From assembly GCA_040081715.1 (NCBI GenBank), contig JBEBFY010000003.1, forward strand, positions 1-64,000: a stretch of 64,000 nt of DNA, in the 5' to 3' direction. The notes beneath the pieces were generated by a model, which made no database searches, was not told the origin of the DNA, and saw nothing but the letters and a program-made list of their open reading frames with translations. The DNA comes from CANKJK01 sp040081715. GTDB lineage: Bacteria; Acidobacteriota; Vicinamibacteria; Vicinamibacterales; UBA2999. The position numbers and the translations under genes are program-made. Numbering within the stretch: position 1 is the first letter of the stretch; each line of letters begins with the position of its first letter. Positions 42,800-50,713 of this stretch are shown one piece after another.

Positions 42800-45550
42800 C
42801 TATCGGCCGCGCATTCGCTCCAGCACCGCGCCGAGGGCCTTCAGTTCTTCGCCGTAGGTGGCCCAGTCGCCGTTGCGCTGGGCGTCGGTGGCCCGGTCGT
42901 AGTGCGTCTTCGCGTCGGCCGCAAGCGACCCGATAGTGCTAGCGGCATCCGGCGCGGCCTGCGTGCCGGACTGCAGCCCACTGCTGGCGGATTGCTCCGC
43001 GCTGGTCATCCCCGCGCCTGTCCTCTGCGTGCCAGCCCGCTGCGCGCCGGCCCCCGACCCGAACAGCTTGGCGAGCGCGACGTCGAGCGTTTCCTCCATC
43101 ACGATCTGGTTGCCGTGCGCCACAAGCACGCGGCGCAGTTCGGGAATGCGCCCCCCCTGGCCACGCAGGTAGAGTGGCCGCACGTAGATCAGCGACTCCT
43201 CGATGGGGATCACCATCAGCGTGCCCCAGATCACCTGCGAGCCCTGCTGGTTCCAGAGCGTGATCTGCGGCGAGATGGTCTGGTCCTGGTTCATCCGGGC
43301 CACGACCTGCCTGGGGCCGAAGACCACCTTCTGTTTGGGGAACTGGAAAACCCGCAGCGTACCGTAGTGCTCGCCGTCGCTGCGCGCCACCAGCCACGCG
43401 GCCAGGTTGTCCTTGCGGCGCGGCGTGTACGGAAGCATCTGGATGAACTCGGCGTGCGGCTCGCCAGGCAGCTTCATGATCGTGTAGTACGGCGACATGG
43501 GCGCGGCGTCCCTCGAGTCCTCAGTGGAGGGCACCTCCCACTGGTCCTCCCGGTTGTAGAAGACAGCCGGCTGCGTCATGTGGTACGTGGCGAAAATGGA
43601 GGCCTGCACCGCAAAGATGTCCTCGGGATATCGCACGTGCGACCGCAGCGCCGCGGGCATCTCCGACAGGGCCTTGAACGTGCCGGGGAACGCCTTCGCG
43701 TAGGTGGCCGCAATCGGATCCTTCGCGTCGGCCAGGTACATCGTCGTCGTGCCGTCGTAGGCGTCGATGGTGACCTTCACGGCGTTCCGGATGTAGTTCA
43801 GATTGCGGCCGGCGGGCGTCGAGTAGGGATACCGGGAGGTGGTGGTGTAGGCGTCATAGATCCACACGAGCCGTCCGTCGGCGAGGACGAGGTACGGGTC
43901 GCTGTCGAAGCTGAGGAAGGGCGCCAGGAGCCGGACGCGGTCGCGGATGTTCCGGTTGATGAGGATCTTGCTGGTGGCCGTGATGTCGTTGCTGAGCAGG
44001 ATCTGGTACGACCCGAAGCGCAGCGCGAAGAGGAGCTTCCGCCACAGCGTGTTGACGGGGATGCCGCCTGTGCCGGCGTACTGGGTAAAGACGTTCTCGT
44101 CCCCTTTCGGGTAGTGGAATTCCTTCGTCTGGCTCGGCGCGATCACGTAGTCGTTGGAGAGCTGCCCGAAGTAGATGCTGGGCTCGGTCACCGTGAGGCC
44201 GCCGCTGACCTCCGGCGGCAGGTTCCGGATGAAGAGTACCGGCAGACCCTCCTGGGTGACCTGGTTGACGGGTCCGAGTGTGAGTCCGTAGCCGTGCGTG
44301 AAGGTCAGGTGTTCGTTGACCCACGTCTTATTGGGCAGCGCCTCCGAGTTGAGTTCCCGCGCGGAGAGCATCACCTGACGGGAGACGCCGTCGATCATGT
44401 AGCGGTCGTTATCGACCGTAACGAAGTCGTAGTAGGTGCGGATCTCCTGGATCTGGCCGAAGGTGTCGAGCAGCGGCGCGTGGTCCCAGAGGCGGACGTT
44501 GTCGAGCGTGGCGCGGTTGGCGGCCACGTGCGCGGGCGTCAGGTCCACGTCGCCGGACAGATCCCGCGTTTCGAGGGTGTCGATGGCGTAGGCGCGGCGC
44601 GTGGCGTCGATGTTGTGCTGGATGTAGGGCTCTTCGCGCACCTGTTCGTTGGGCGCCACGAAGAACCGCTGCAGGAACGAGCTGTAGAGTTCGCCACCGA
44701 CCGATGTCAAGGCCACCAGCGCCACCCCGGCCACGATTGGCCACGTGCTGGCCGAGAAGGCGGCGTAGCTACAGAGGAGTGCGGCGACAAACGCTGCCCC
44801 GGTCACCACCAGCGCGGCCGTCATCCGGCCATGCACGTCCGCGTAGGCCGCGCCGTGGATGAGGTCGTGCGGCGCGAGCAGGTAGTCCGCGCGTCCCAGC
44901 CACGAGCCAAAGGCGAAGAGCAGCAGGAACACGGCAGCGAGCACTGCGAGGTGGCGTCGCGGCGCGGCTGACACCGCTACGCGGGCGGGGAATCCGCTCG
45001 TGAGGCTGCCCGACACCAGATAGAGCGCGCCCGAGCTCAGTGCCGCCAGAATCACCAGGCCCTGGCCGATGCCACGGATGAACTGGAGAAAGGGCATCGA
45101 GAAGACGTAGAACGCCACGTCGTGCCCGAGGATCGGGTCCGCCTGGCCGAAGGGCACCTGGTTCCGCCAGGTGAGCCAGGTCATCCACTCGGACGACGCG
45201 GCCAGGCCGACGAGCACAGAGAGCACGGCCGTCACGTTGACGGCGATCGACCGCAGTTGCCGCTTCCCGGGCAGGCGGATCGGCGTCCCTTCCCGCGTCG
45301 TGAAGATCGGCAGGCCCTCCCCGATGGAGTTGAGCGCCACCAGCACATTGGGAAGCAGGAAGGCCAGGGCCACCACAGTGACCACGACGAAGAGCCGCGC
45401 CTGGGCGCCGATCATCGTGAGGAACACGCCCTGGAAGCCGACCTCCTGGTACCACCAGTAGTCCGTGATGTAGCTGAGGAGCGAGGGGCCGGCCACGAAG
45501 AGCAGCAGGGCCAGGATGGCGACGGTGGCAGTCAGGCGGATGCGGGTCAT
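42800..45550 (-). CDS. UPF0182 family large membrane protein
   Basis: About 917 residues from ATG 45550. The N-terminal third has some seven membrane helices (for example LTATVAILALLLFVAGPSLL, FVVVTVVALAFLLPNVLVAL, HLAVLAAVFLLLFAFGSWLG). The remainder is a large, probably extracytoplasmic region with the UPF0182 features YVRPLYLRGQGG near the end and FGPRQVVARMNQDQTISPQ. A Gln/Ala/Gly-rich low-complexity linker lies near the C-terminus. Function of the family is unknown. Its ATG overlaps the TGA of the WYL regulator gene by four bases, so the regulator and membrane protein are co-translated. Confidence 0.9.
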   Translation of the reverse strand: MTRIRLTATVAILALLLFVAGPSLLSYITDYWWYQEVGFQGVFLTMIGAQARLFVVVTVVALAFLLPNVLVALNSIGEGLPIFTTREGTPIRLPGKRQLRSIAVNVTAVLSVLVGLAASSEWMTWLTWRNQVPFGQADPILGHDVAFYVFSMPFLQFIRGIGQGLVILAALSSGALYLVSGSLTSGFPARVAVSAAPRRHLAVLAAVFLLLFAFGSWLGRADYLLAPHDLIHGAAYADVHGRMTAALVVTGAAFVAALLCSYAAFSASTWPIVAGVALVALTSVGGELYSSFLQRFFVAPNEQVREEPYIQHNIDATRRAYAIDTLETRDLSGDVDLTPAHVAANRATLDNVRLWDHAPLLDTFGQIQEIRTYYDFVTVDNDRYMIDGVSRQVMLSARELNSEALPNKTWVNEHLTFTHGYGLTLGPVNQVTQEGLPVLFIRNLPPEVSGGLTVTEPSIYFGQLSNDYVIAPSQTKEFHYPKGDENVFTQYAGTGGIPVNTLWRKLLFALRFGSYQILLSNDITATSKILINRNIRDRVRLLAPFLSFDSDPYLVLADGRLVWIYDAYTTTSRYPYSTPAGRNLNYIRNAVKVTIDAYDGTTTMYLADAKDPIAATYAKAFPGTFKALSEMPAALRSHVRYPEDIFAVQASIFATYHMTQPAVFYNREDQWEVPSTEDSRDAAPMSPYYTIMKLPGEPHAEFIQMLPYTPRRKDNLAAWLVARSDGEHYGTLRVFQFPKQKVVFGPRQVVARMNQDQTISPQITLWNQQGSQVIWGTLMVIPIEESLIYVRPLYLRGQGGRIPELRRVLVAHGNQIVMEETLDVALAKLFGSGAGAQRAGTQRTGAGMTSAEQSASSGLQSGTQAAPDAASTIGSLAADAKTHYDRATDAQRNGDWATYGEELKALGAVLERMRGR

Positions 45551-46536
45551 GCGTACGCTCCGTAGAGGTTCCGGGCGGTGGTGAGGTCCGCCGCAATGTC
45601 CGAGGCGAGTGATGCAGGGCTCTCCACGTGCACGAAGGGACCCCAGCTCAGAATCCAGCTGCGCAACGCCCAGTCGTCGCACACATGGAGCGTAAGCGCC
45701 ACGCCGCCGTCCGGCAGATCACGCAATTCCTGGGACTGGTGCCAGACGCGGGCCCGCACGTAGGGCGCCACGCTGGCCTGAAAGCGGAGCGCGACGGGCC
45801 TGGCCGGCCCTGTATTGACGCCGAGCGAGTTGCCGAACACGTCCTCGGGCACCTGCCGCTCGGGCGTGAAGGTCTGTTTCTCCAACGTCACCGTGCGGAT
45901 GCGGTCCACGGCAAACGTGCGCACGTCGTTGTAGGCCGGGACAAACGCCAGCAGGTACATCCCGCCGTGGGCGAAGGCGAGGCGGTAGGGGTGCAGCACG
46001 TAGTCCTTCTCGCGCCCGCTCGAGACCGAGTCGTACCGCATCGTCGTGACGCGGAAATAGAGCGTGGCCTCGAGCAGCCGGGCGACGACATCCGCCGTGG
46101 AGGCCTCCGTGCCCACTCGCGGTCCGGGCTTGGCCACGAGTACCGTGGGCAGACGGTCGAGAAACTGTCGCATCCGTGGCGACAGCGCGCCTTCGAGCCG
46201 GGCAAATGCCAGGCCCAGATCGCGCTGGAACGGCGAACCCGCCACCGCTTCGAGCAGGTTCCGACTGAGATAGAGCGCGCAGAGTTCCGCAAGGGTGAAG
46301 CCGGTGTCGAGGCTCTTGAAGGCCTGGCCTTCCAGCCGCCAGCGTACGCGGTCGGTGTCGTCCTTGAAGTCGAACAGCGGAAAGCCCGCTTCCTGCAGCG
46401 CGGCCAGGTCACGGCGGATGGTGCGTGTGGTGACGTCGAGGTCCGATGCCAGCCCGTCGATGGTGGCCCCATGCCGCGACGACTCCAGGGCATGAAGAAG
46501 ACGCCACTGGCGGATGACTTCCTGATTGCGGGGCAC
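45547..46536 (-). CDS. WYL-domain transcriptional regulator (YafY type)
   Basis: About 330 residues starting at GTG 46536. The DeoR-like HTH is at residues 5-60 (RHGATIDGLASDL, TTRTIRRDLAALQEAGFPL). A WYL domain lies near residues 140-230 (YVLHPYRLAFAHGGMYLLAF) and a WCX C-terminal domain follows. WYL proteins bind nucleic-acid or nucleotide ligands and often control DNA-damage or defence genes. It is coupled by a four-base ATGA overlap to the UPF0182 gene and diverges from the S4-domain gene by about 40 bases. The ORF upstream of the GTG reads as antisense to the S4 gene and was left out. Confidence 0.88.
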   Translation of the reverse strand: MPRNQEVIRQWRLLHALESSRHGATIDGLASDLDVTTRTIRRDLAALQEAGFPLFDFKDDTDRVRWRLEGQAFKSLDTGFTLAELCALYLSRNLLEAVAGSPFQRDLGLAFARLEGALSPRMRQFLDRLPTVLVAKPGPRVGTEASTADVVARLLEATLYFRVTTMRYDSVSSGREKDYVLHPYRLAFAHGGMYLLAFVPAYNDVRTFAVDRIRTVTLEKQTFTPERQVPEDVFGNSLGVNTGPARPVALRFQASVAPYVRARVWHQSQELRDLPDGGVALTLHVCDDWALRSWILSWGPFVHVESPASLASDIAADLTTARNLYGAYA

Positions 46537-46578
46537 GAGGTCGATGGTACAAGTGGGACCACGGGGGCGCAATCGAAC

Positions 46579-46983
46579 ATGGCAGGCGAGGGCGGTCAGG
46601 CGGAAGTCAGGCTCGACGTGTGGCTGGATGTCACGTGCCTGTTCAAAACGCGGTCGGAGGCCAAGCGCGCCTGCGACGGTGGCAAGGTGGAACTCAACGG
46701 TGAGCGACCCAAGTCGCACCGGCTGGTGCGTGTGGGTGACGAGTTGCGGATTTCGCGTCCGCTGGGCCGGAAGCAGATGGTGCGGGTGCTGGCCGTGGCC
46801 GAGTCGCACATGAAGAAGGCCGAGGCGCGGGCCCTCTACGAGGACCTGTCGCCGAAGCCGACGGCGGCGGAGGTGGAGATGCGGCGGATGGATCGAGTCT
46901 ATCAGGCGGCCGCCGCGGCGGCCGGAACCGACCGCCGCAAGCGGCGCGAACAGCGGGAGCGAAAGGAGCGGGGCGGGCTCTGA
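46579..46983 (+). CDS. S4-domain RNA-binding protein (Hsp15-like)
   Basis: Small basic protein of 134 residues from ATG 46579. The S4 RNA-binding domain occupies residues about 9-60 (VRLDVWLDVTCLFKTRSEAK, then GKVELNGERPKSHRLV). The rest is rich in Lys/Arg/Glu, ending RRKRREQRERKERGG, and likely contacts rRNA. Hsp15-like proteins recycle stalled 50S subunits. It diverges from the WYL regulator gene and is convergent with the parvulin gene. Confidence 0.85.
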   Translation: MAGEGGQAEVRLDVWLDVTCLFKTRSEAKRACDGGKVELNGERPKSHRLVRVGDELRISRPLGRKQMVRVLAVAESHMKKAEARALYEDLSPKPTAAEVEMRRMDRVYQAAAAAAGTDRRKRREQRERKERGGL

Positions 46984-46999
46984 GCGCCCGCCCGCTTCC

Positions 47000-48016
47000 C
47001 TACATCTTGACGTCGACCTTGCCTTTGCTGCGCAAGGTCTTGACGAGCGCCAGGGTGAGTTCCTGCCGCTTCTGGTTCTTGAGGAACGCTTCGAGCTGCG
47101 GCTTCACCGCGTCGAGCGTCATCGTGGTGGCGGCCTTCTTCTCAGCCAGCTTGATGATGTGGAAGCCGAAGGGCGTTTCCACCAGGTCGCTCACGTCGCC
47201 GGGCTTGGCCAGCGCGAAGGCGGCGCGCTCGAACTCGCCGACCATCTGGCCCTGGCCGAAGAAGCCGAGGTCGCCGCCCTGCGGGGCGTTGCTCGGGTCC
47301 TGGGAGTTCTTCTTCGCCAGTTCGGCGAAGTCGCCTCCACCCTTGATCTGCTTCAGGATGCCGGCCGCCTTCGTTTTCGCGGCTTCCTTGGTCTTGGCGT
47401 CCGCCTCGGCGGCCACGGTAATGAGAATGTGGCTGGCGCGGATCTGCTCGGGCTGCTTGAACTGCTCCGGGTTCTTGTCGAAGAACTCCTTCAGGTCCTT
47501 GTCCTCGACCTTGACCTTCGTTTCGACCTCGGTCTCCATCATCTTGGCCATCTGCATCTCGATGCGGGTCTGGTCCTTGAGCTGGTCCATGGTCATCTTC
47601 TGTTCCGCCAGAGCCTTCGTGAAGGCCTCGGGCGAACCGAAGTGGCCCTTGAGCGAATCGATCCGGGAGTTCAGTTCGGCGTCGGGGATGGTGATGTTCC
47701 GCTTCTTGGCTTCCTGTGTGAGCAGCTTGTAGCCGATCATCTGATCCAGCACGTCCCGGTACACCGCGTCGCGCTTGTCGGCGGGCACTTCACCGCCGGC
47801 GTTCTGCTGGATGCCCTGCAGGGCTGTTTCGAACTCGGCCTTGGTCACCGTCTCGCCGTTGACGTCCGCCAGCAGGTCGGGAAGCTGGGCGGGGACGGGC
47901 TTGGGCGGATCCGGCGCGGCCTCGACAGCCGGCGTGGCTGCCGCTTCGGTGGACTTCGCCTTCGAGCAGGCCGACACGGCCGCCAGACACATCAACAGCA
48001 CGATCACTCGCTTCAC
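47000..48016 (-). CDS. parvulin-type peptidyl-prolyl isomerase lipoprotein (SurA/PrsA-like)
   Basis: About 339 residues from GTG 48016, preceded by GGGAG. The lipobox AVSAC follows a hydrophobic segment (VKRVIVLLMCL), so it is a lipoprotein. A SurA-N-like helical domain covers about residues 45-185 (LADVNGETVTKAEFETALQG, YRDVLDQMIGYKLL). The parvulin domain at about 195-300 contains IRASHILI and then GGDFAELAKKNSQDPSNA. GFHIIKLAEKKAA closes it. It assists folding of exported and outer-membrane proteins, such as the many barrels here. It is monocistronic and upstream of tRNA-Phe on the other strand. Confidence 0.9.
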   Translation of the reverse strand: MKRVIVLLMCLAAVSACSKAKSTEAAATPAVEAAPDPPKPVPAQLPDLLADVNGETVTKAEFETALQGIQQNAGGEVPADKRDAVYRDVLDQMIGYKLLTQEAKKRNITIPDAELNSRIDSLKGHFGSPEAFTKALAEQKMTMDQLKDQTRIEMQMAKMMETEVETKVKVEDKDLKEFFDKNPEQFKQPEQIRASHILITVAAEADAKTKEAAKTKAAGILKQIKGGGDFAELAKKNSQDPSNAPQGGDLGFFGQGQMVGEFERAAFALAKPGDVSDLVETPFGFHIIKLAEKKAATTMTLDAVKPQLEAFLKNQKRQELTLALVKTLRSKGKVDVKM

Positions 48017-48218
48017 TCGCAACTCCCTTGTTGAACCGGATGACAGATCCAGGTGAGCCCCGACGAGACCGTGGGGGGCCACGTCAGTCTATGCGGAGGG
48101 ATCGGGACGGTCAAACCTCAGACGGGGTGCGGTATACTCCCATTTCGTGCCCGGACATTCCCTAATCGTCCGGGGCGTCACCGCCGGGTGAGTCCCACCG
48201 GCGGGTGGTTTCCAGCAA

Positions 48219-48294
48219 GGCCAGGTAGCTCAGTCGGTAGAGCACGTGACTGAAAATCACGGTGTCGGGGGTTCAATTCCCTCCCTGGCCACCA
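48219..48294 (+). tRNA. tRNA-Phe(GAA)
   Basis: Complete 76-base cloverleaf with encoded CCA. The acceptor GGCCAGG pairs with CCTGGCC, the D-arm is GCTCAGTCGGTAGAGC, the anticodon loop CTGAAAA gives anticodon GAA, and the T-arm is GGGGG-TTCAATT-CCCTC. A TATACT at 48133-48138 may be the -10 of its promoter. Confidence 0.96.
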
Positions 48295-48325
48295 CTTCCA
48301 GCCGACAGGGCTTCCGTCACTCCCG

Positions 48326-50626
48326 CTAAAACTCCAGCCGCATCTGCACGCCCACCGTCCTGGGCGCGGCGATGCCCGTGCCTGAGAACAGCCCGGCAAA
48401 GTTGATGATGTTCAGCCGGTTGGTCAGGTTGCGCACATCGGCCTGCAAGGTGAGCCGGGTACTGCCCCGGTGGGCAAGCGTGGCGCCGAACGCCGCATCC
48501 AGCGACCACGTCGGGCGCACACGTCCTTCGGCCAGATTCACGCGGCTGACAATGGGCTCGCCGTATCGCTCCTCGGCTTCGTCCAGGTCGTCATCCGCCT
48601 CGACGGGAAGTCCGCTATTCACCGCGAGGCCGCCGGCGGCCCACGCGCGGGTGCCGAGCGTCGTCTGCAGCCGCAGCCGCAGGGTGTGGCGCTGGTCTTG
48701 TGTCAGCGGGAAGACACCCTGCTCGAGTGCGTCCAGTTCTTCCTCGCCCAGAAAGAGTCCACCTGTCACTGGGCCTTCTCCTGTGCCGCGCATCAGGGTG
48801 TAGCCCAGCGTGGCGGAGAGGCGCTTCCACCGAGGCACGTCGAGCGTGGTCTCAAGCCCGCGCACGTGCGCAGAATGGAAGGTAATGGGAATGCTGATGC
48901 CGGTGTTCAGCAGCACGTCATCGTCCGCGAAGTGGTCCATGCGGCGGTCGAAGACGACGCCCTCGACACGCCAGCGCTCGCCGACCGTCCGGGCGAGCCC
49001 CGCTTCCAGGAAGTGGCCGCGCGACGGCAGCACGGGCAGGCGTGTGATCTGCTCGGCCAGCACGGTGACCTGTGGCGACGACGCGATCAGCAGGTGCTCG
49101 AACGCCGGTGTCTGGAACGCACGGTCGTAGGACGCGCGCAGCACCAGGCCGCGGCCAGGCCAGGACCAGGCACCACTCACGCGCGGGCTCAGAGCGCGGT
49201 CGGAGACGACAAGTGCATACGTATCGAATCGCAGGCCGGCGTTCAGCGTGAAGCGTTCACCGCGGATCTGGTCCTGCATGAAGACCGCGGCTTCGTGCCC
49301 GGACCGGCGTTCCGCGAAGCCAAACGCGAGGGGCGTGCCTGCGGGCAGGTGATCCTCATCGGTCACCGTGTAGTCGAACGCTTCGCGGACGGCGGTCACG
49401 CTGACATCGCCGCCCATCTTCCACTCGTGCCGTCCGCGCTGGCCGGTCACGGTGGCCTTGGCATAGGACTCGCGGAACCCACGGTCCTCCCGGAGGTTGA
49501 CAGGCGTCGAGGCGGCATTCGAGGTCAGGCCAGCCGAGTGGGACCGCTGCATGGCGCGGACATCGAACAGGAGCGGCGTGTTAAAGACCCTCCGGTAGGA
49601 GCCCTGCAACATGGTTTCGTCGTTGGCGCGCGACTGCCGCTGGCCGGTCGCCTCCTGCTGTGGCTCGTTGGGCACGAGGAAGCTGGCGCGCCCGCGACGA
49701 ACGATGACGCCGAGCCGGTCTGCCGTCGTGAGGTCGCCTTCGGCATGAACACTCAGCCGTCCACTCGACCCGCGGTTGGTGAGGTTCTCTTCAACGGGGG
49801 GATCGAGGTACCGGTCCGTCCGGGCGCCACTCCCGGTGACGGTCAGGATGCCCCGGCTCCAGGCGTAGGTGCCGCCGCCCGCCAGGCCGCCGCTGGCAAA
49901 GCTGCCCGCGGACCCTTCGAACGACCCGTGGAAGCCACGCAGGGTGTCCCCGGACGTATCGATTTCGATCACGCCGCCGAGCTTGCGGCCGTACTCGGCC
50001 GGGTACCCGCCCGTGAGGATGGTGACGGCGTGCAGGTCGGACAGATCCATCGACGGGGCGAAGGCCGGCGATCGGTTATCGGTCAGCGGCAGTCCGTCCA
50101 CGACGAACTGCGTCTGCACTTCCGAGCCGCGCGGATGCAGCGTGCCGTTGGATTCGAGCAGCCACCCGGGCTCGTTGGCCACCAGATCCGGCATCGTGCG
50201 GCCCGGCAGCGAGAAGGAACGCGTGGCCAGCCGCTCGGCTCCGATGCGGCGCTGGCTGCCGGTCTGCCGCGGGGCGGCCAGCGTCGAGACCGCGTCCACC
50301 GTGACCTGGGCCTGCACAGCCGCCGCGCCCAGCACCAACTGAAACTCCGTGGGCAGGGCCGAGCGGACCTCCGCAAACCCCGTGGCCCGTCCGGAGGCCG
50401 CGTCGGTGACGGTGATCCGGTACGTGCCGAAGGGAAGACGGCGAGCCACGGCCACACCCCGGGCGTCGGTTTCGACCAGCGCGTGCACCTGCGCGGCGTC
50501 GCCCGCTACGTCGACCACTGTGCGTACCGGCAGGCCCGCGAGGTCTCGGACGGTGATCCGCAATTCACCGGACAGAGCCGGGGCGAACTGCAGCAACAGG
50601 AGCGCGACGGGCAGAAAGGACGTCAT
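48326..50626 (-). CDS. TonB-dependent receptor with carboxypeptidase-regulatory-like N-terminal domain
   Basis: Outer-membrane receptor of 766 residues. The signal peptide (FLPVALLLLQFAPALSG) precedes a short beta-sandwich domain (ELRITVRDLAGLPVRTVVDV). The plug follows with MPDLVANEPGWLLESNGTLH, FVVDGLPLTDNRSPAF and AVTILTGGYPAEYGRKLGGV. The barrel ends in VGVQMRLEF with a terminal Phe. It resembles receptors for siderophores or oligomers; the ligand is unknown. It diverges from DUF5916 barrel 3, whose ATG lies 87 bases away, so the two outer-membrane proteins may be co-regulated. Confidence 0.9.
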   Translation of the reverse strand: MTSFLPVALLLLQFAPALSGELRITVRDLAGLPVRTVVDVAGDAAQVHALVETDARGVAVARRLPFGTYRITVTDAASGRATGFAEVRSALPTEFQLVLGAAAVQAQVTVDAVSTLAAPRQTGSQRRIGAERLATRSFSLPGRTMPDLVANEPGWLLESNGTLHPRGSEVQTQFVVDGLPLTDNRSPAFAPSMDLSDLHAVTILTGGYPAEYGRKLGGVIEIDTSGDTLRGFHGSFEGSAGSFASGGLAGGGTYAWSRGILTVTGSGARTDRYLDPPVEENLTNRGSSGRLSVHAEGDLTTADRLGVIVRRGRASFLVPNEPQQEATGQRQSRANDETMLQGSYRRVFNTPLLFDVRAMQRSHSAGLTSNAASTPVNLREDRGFRESYAKATVTGQRGRHEWKMGGDVSVTAVREAFDYTVTDEDHLPAGTPLAFGFAERRSGHEAAVFMQDQIRGERFTLNAGLRFDTYALVVSDRALSPRVSGAWSWPGRGLVLRASYDRAFQTPAFEHLLIASSPQVTVLAEQITRLPVLPSRGHFLEAGLARTVGERWRVEGVVFDRRMDHFADDDVLLNTGISIPITFHSAHVRGLETTLDVPRWKRLSATLGYTLMRGTGEGPVTGGLFLGEEELDALEQGVFPLTQDQRHTLRLRLQTTLGTRAWAAGGLAVNSGLPVEADDDLDEAEERYGEPIVSRVNLAEGRVRPTWSLDAAFGATLAHRGSTRLTLQADVRNLTNRLNIINFAGLFSGTGIAAPRTVGVQMRLEF

Positions 50627-50713
50627 TCCGTCGGGTCAGTGTACCGTACCAGCGCGCCGCACGACGGATTGCTCCAACGCCGAGCAGGAGGGGGCTGGTA
50701 GGATCGCCCCCGT

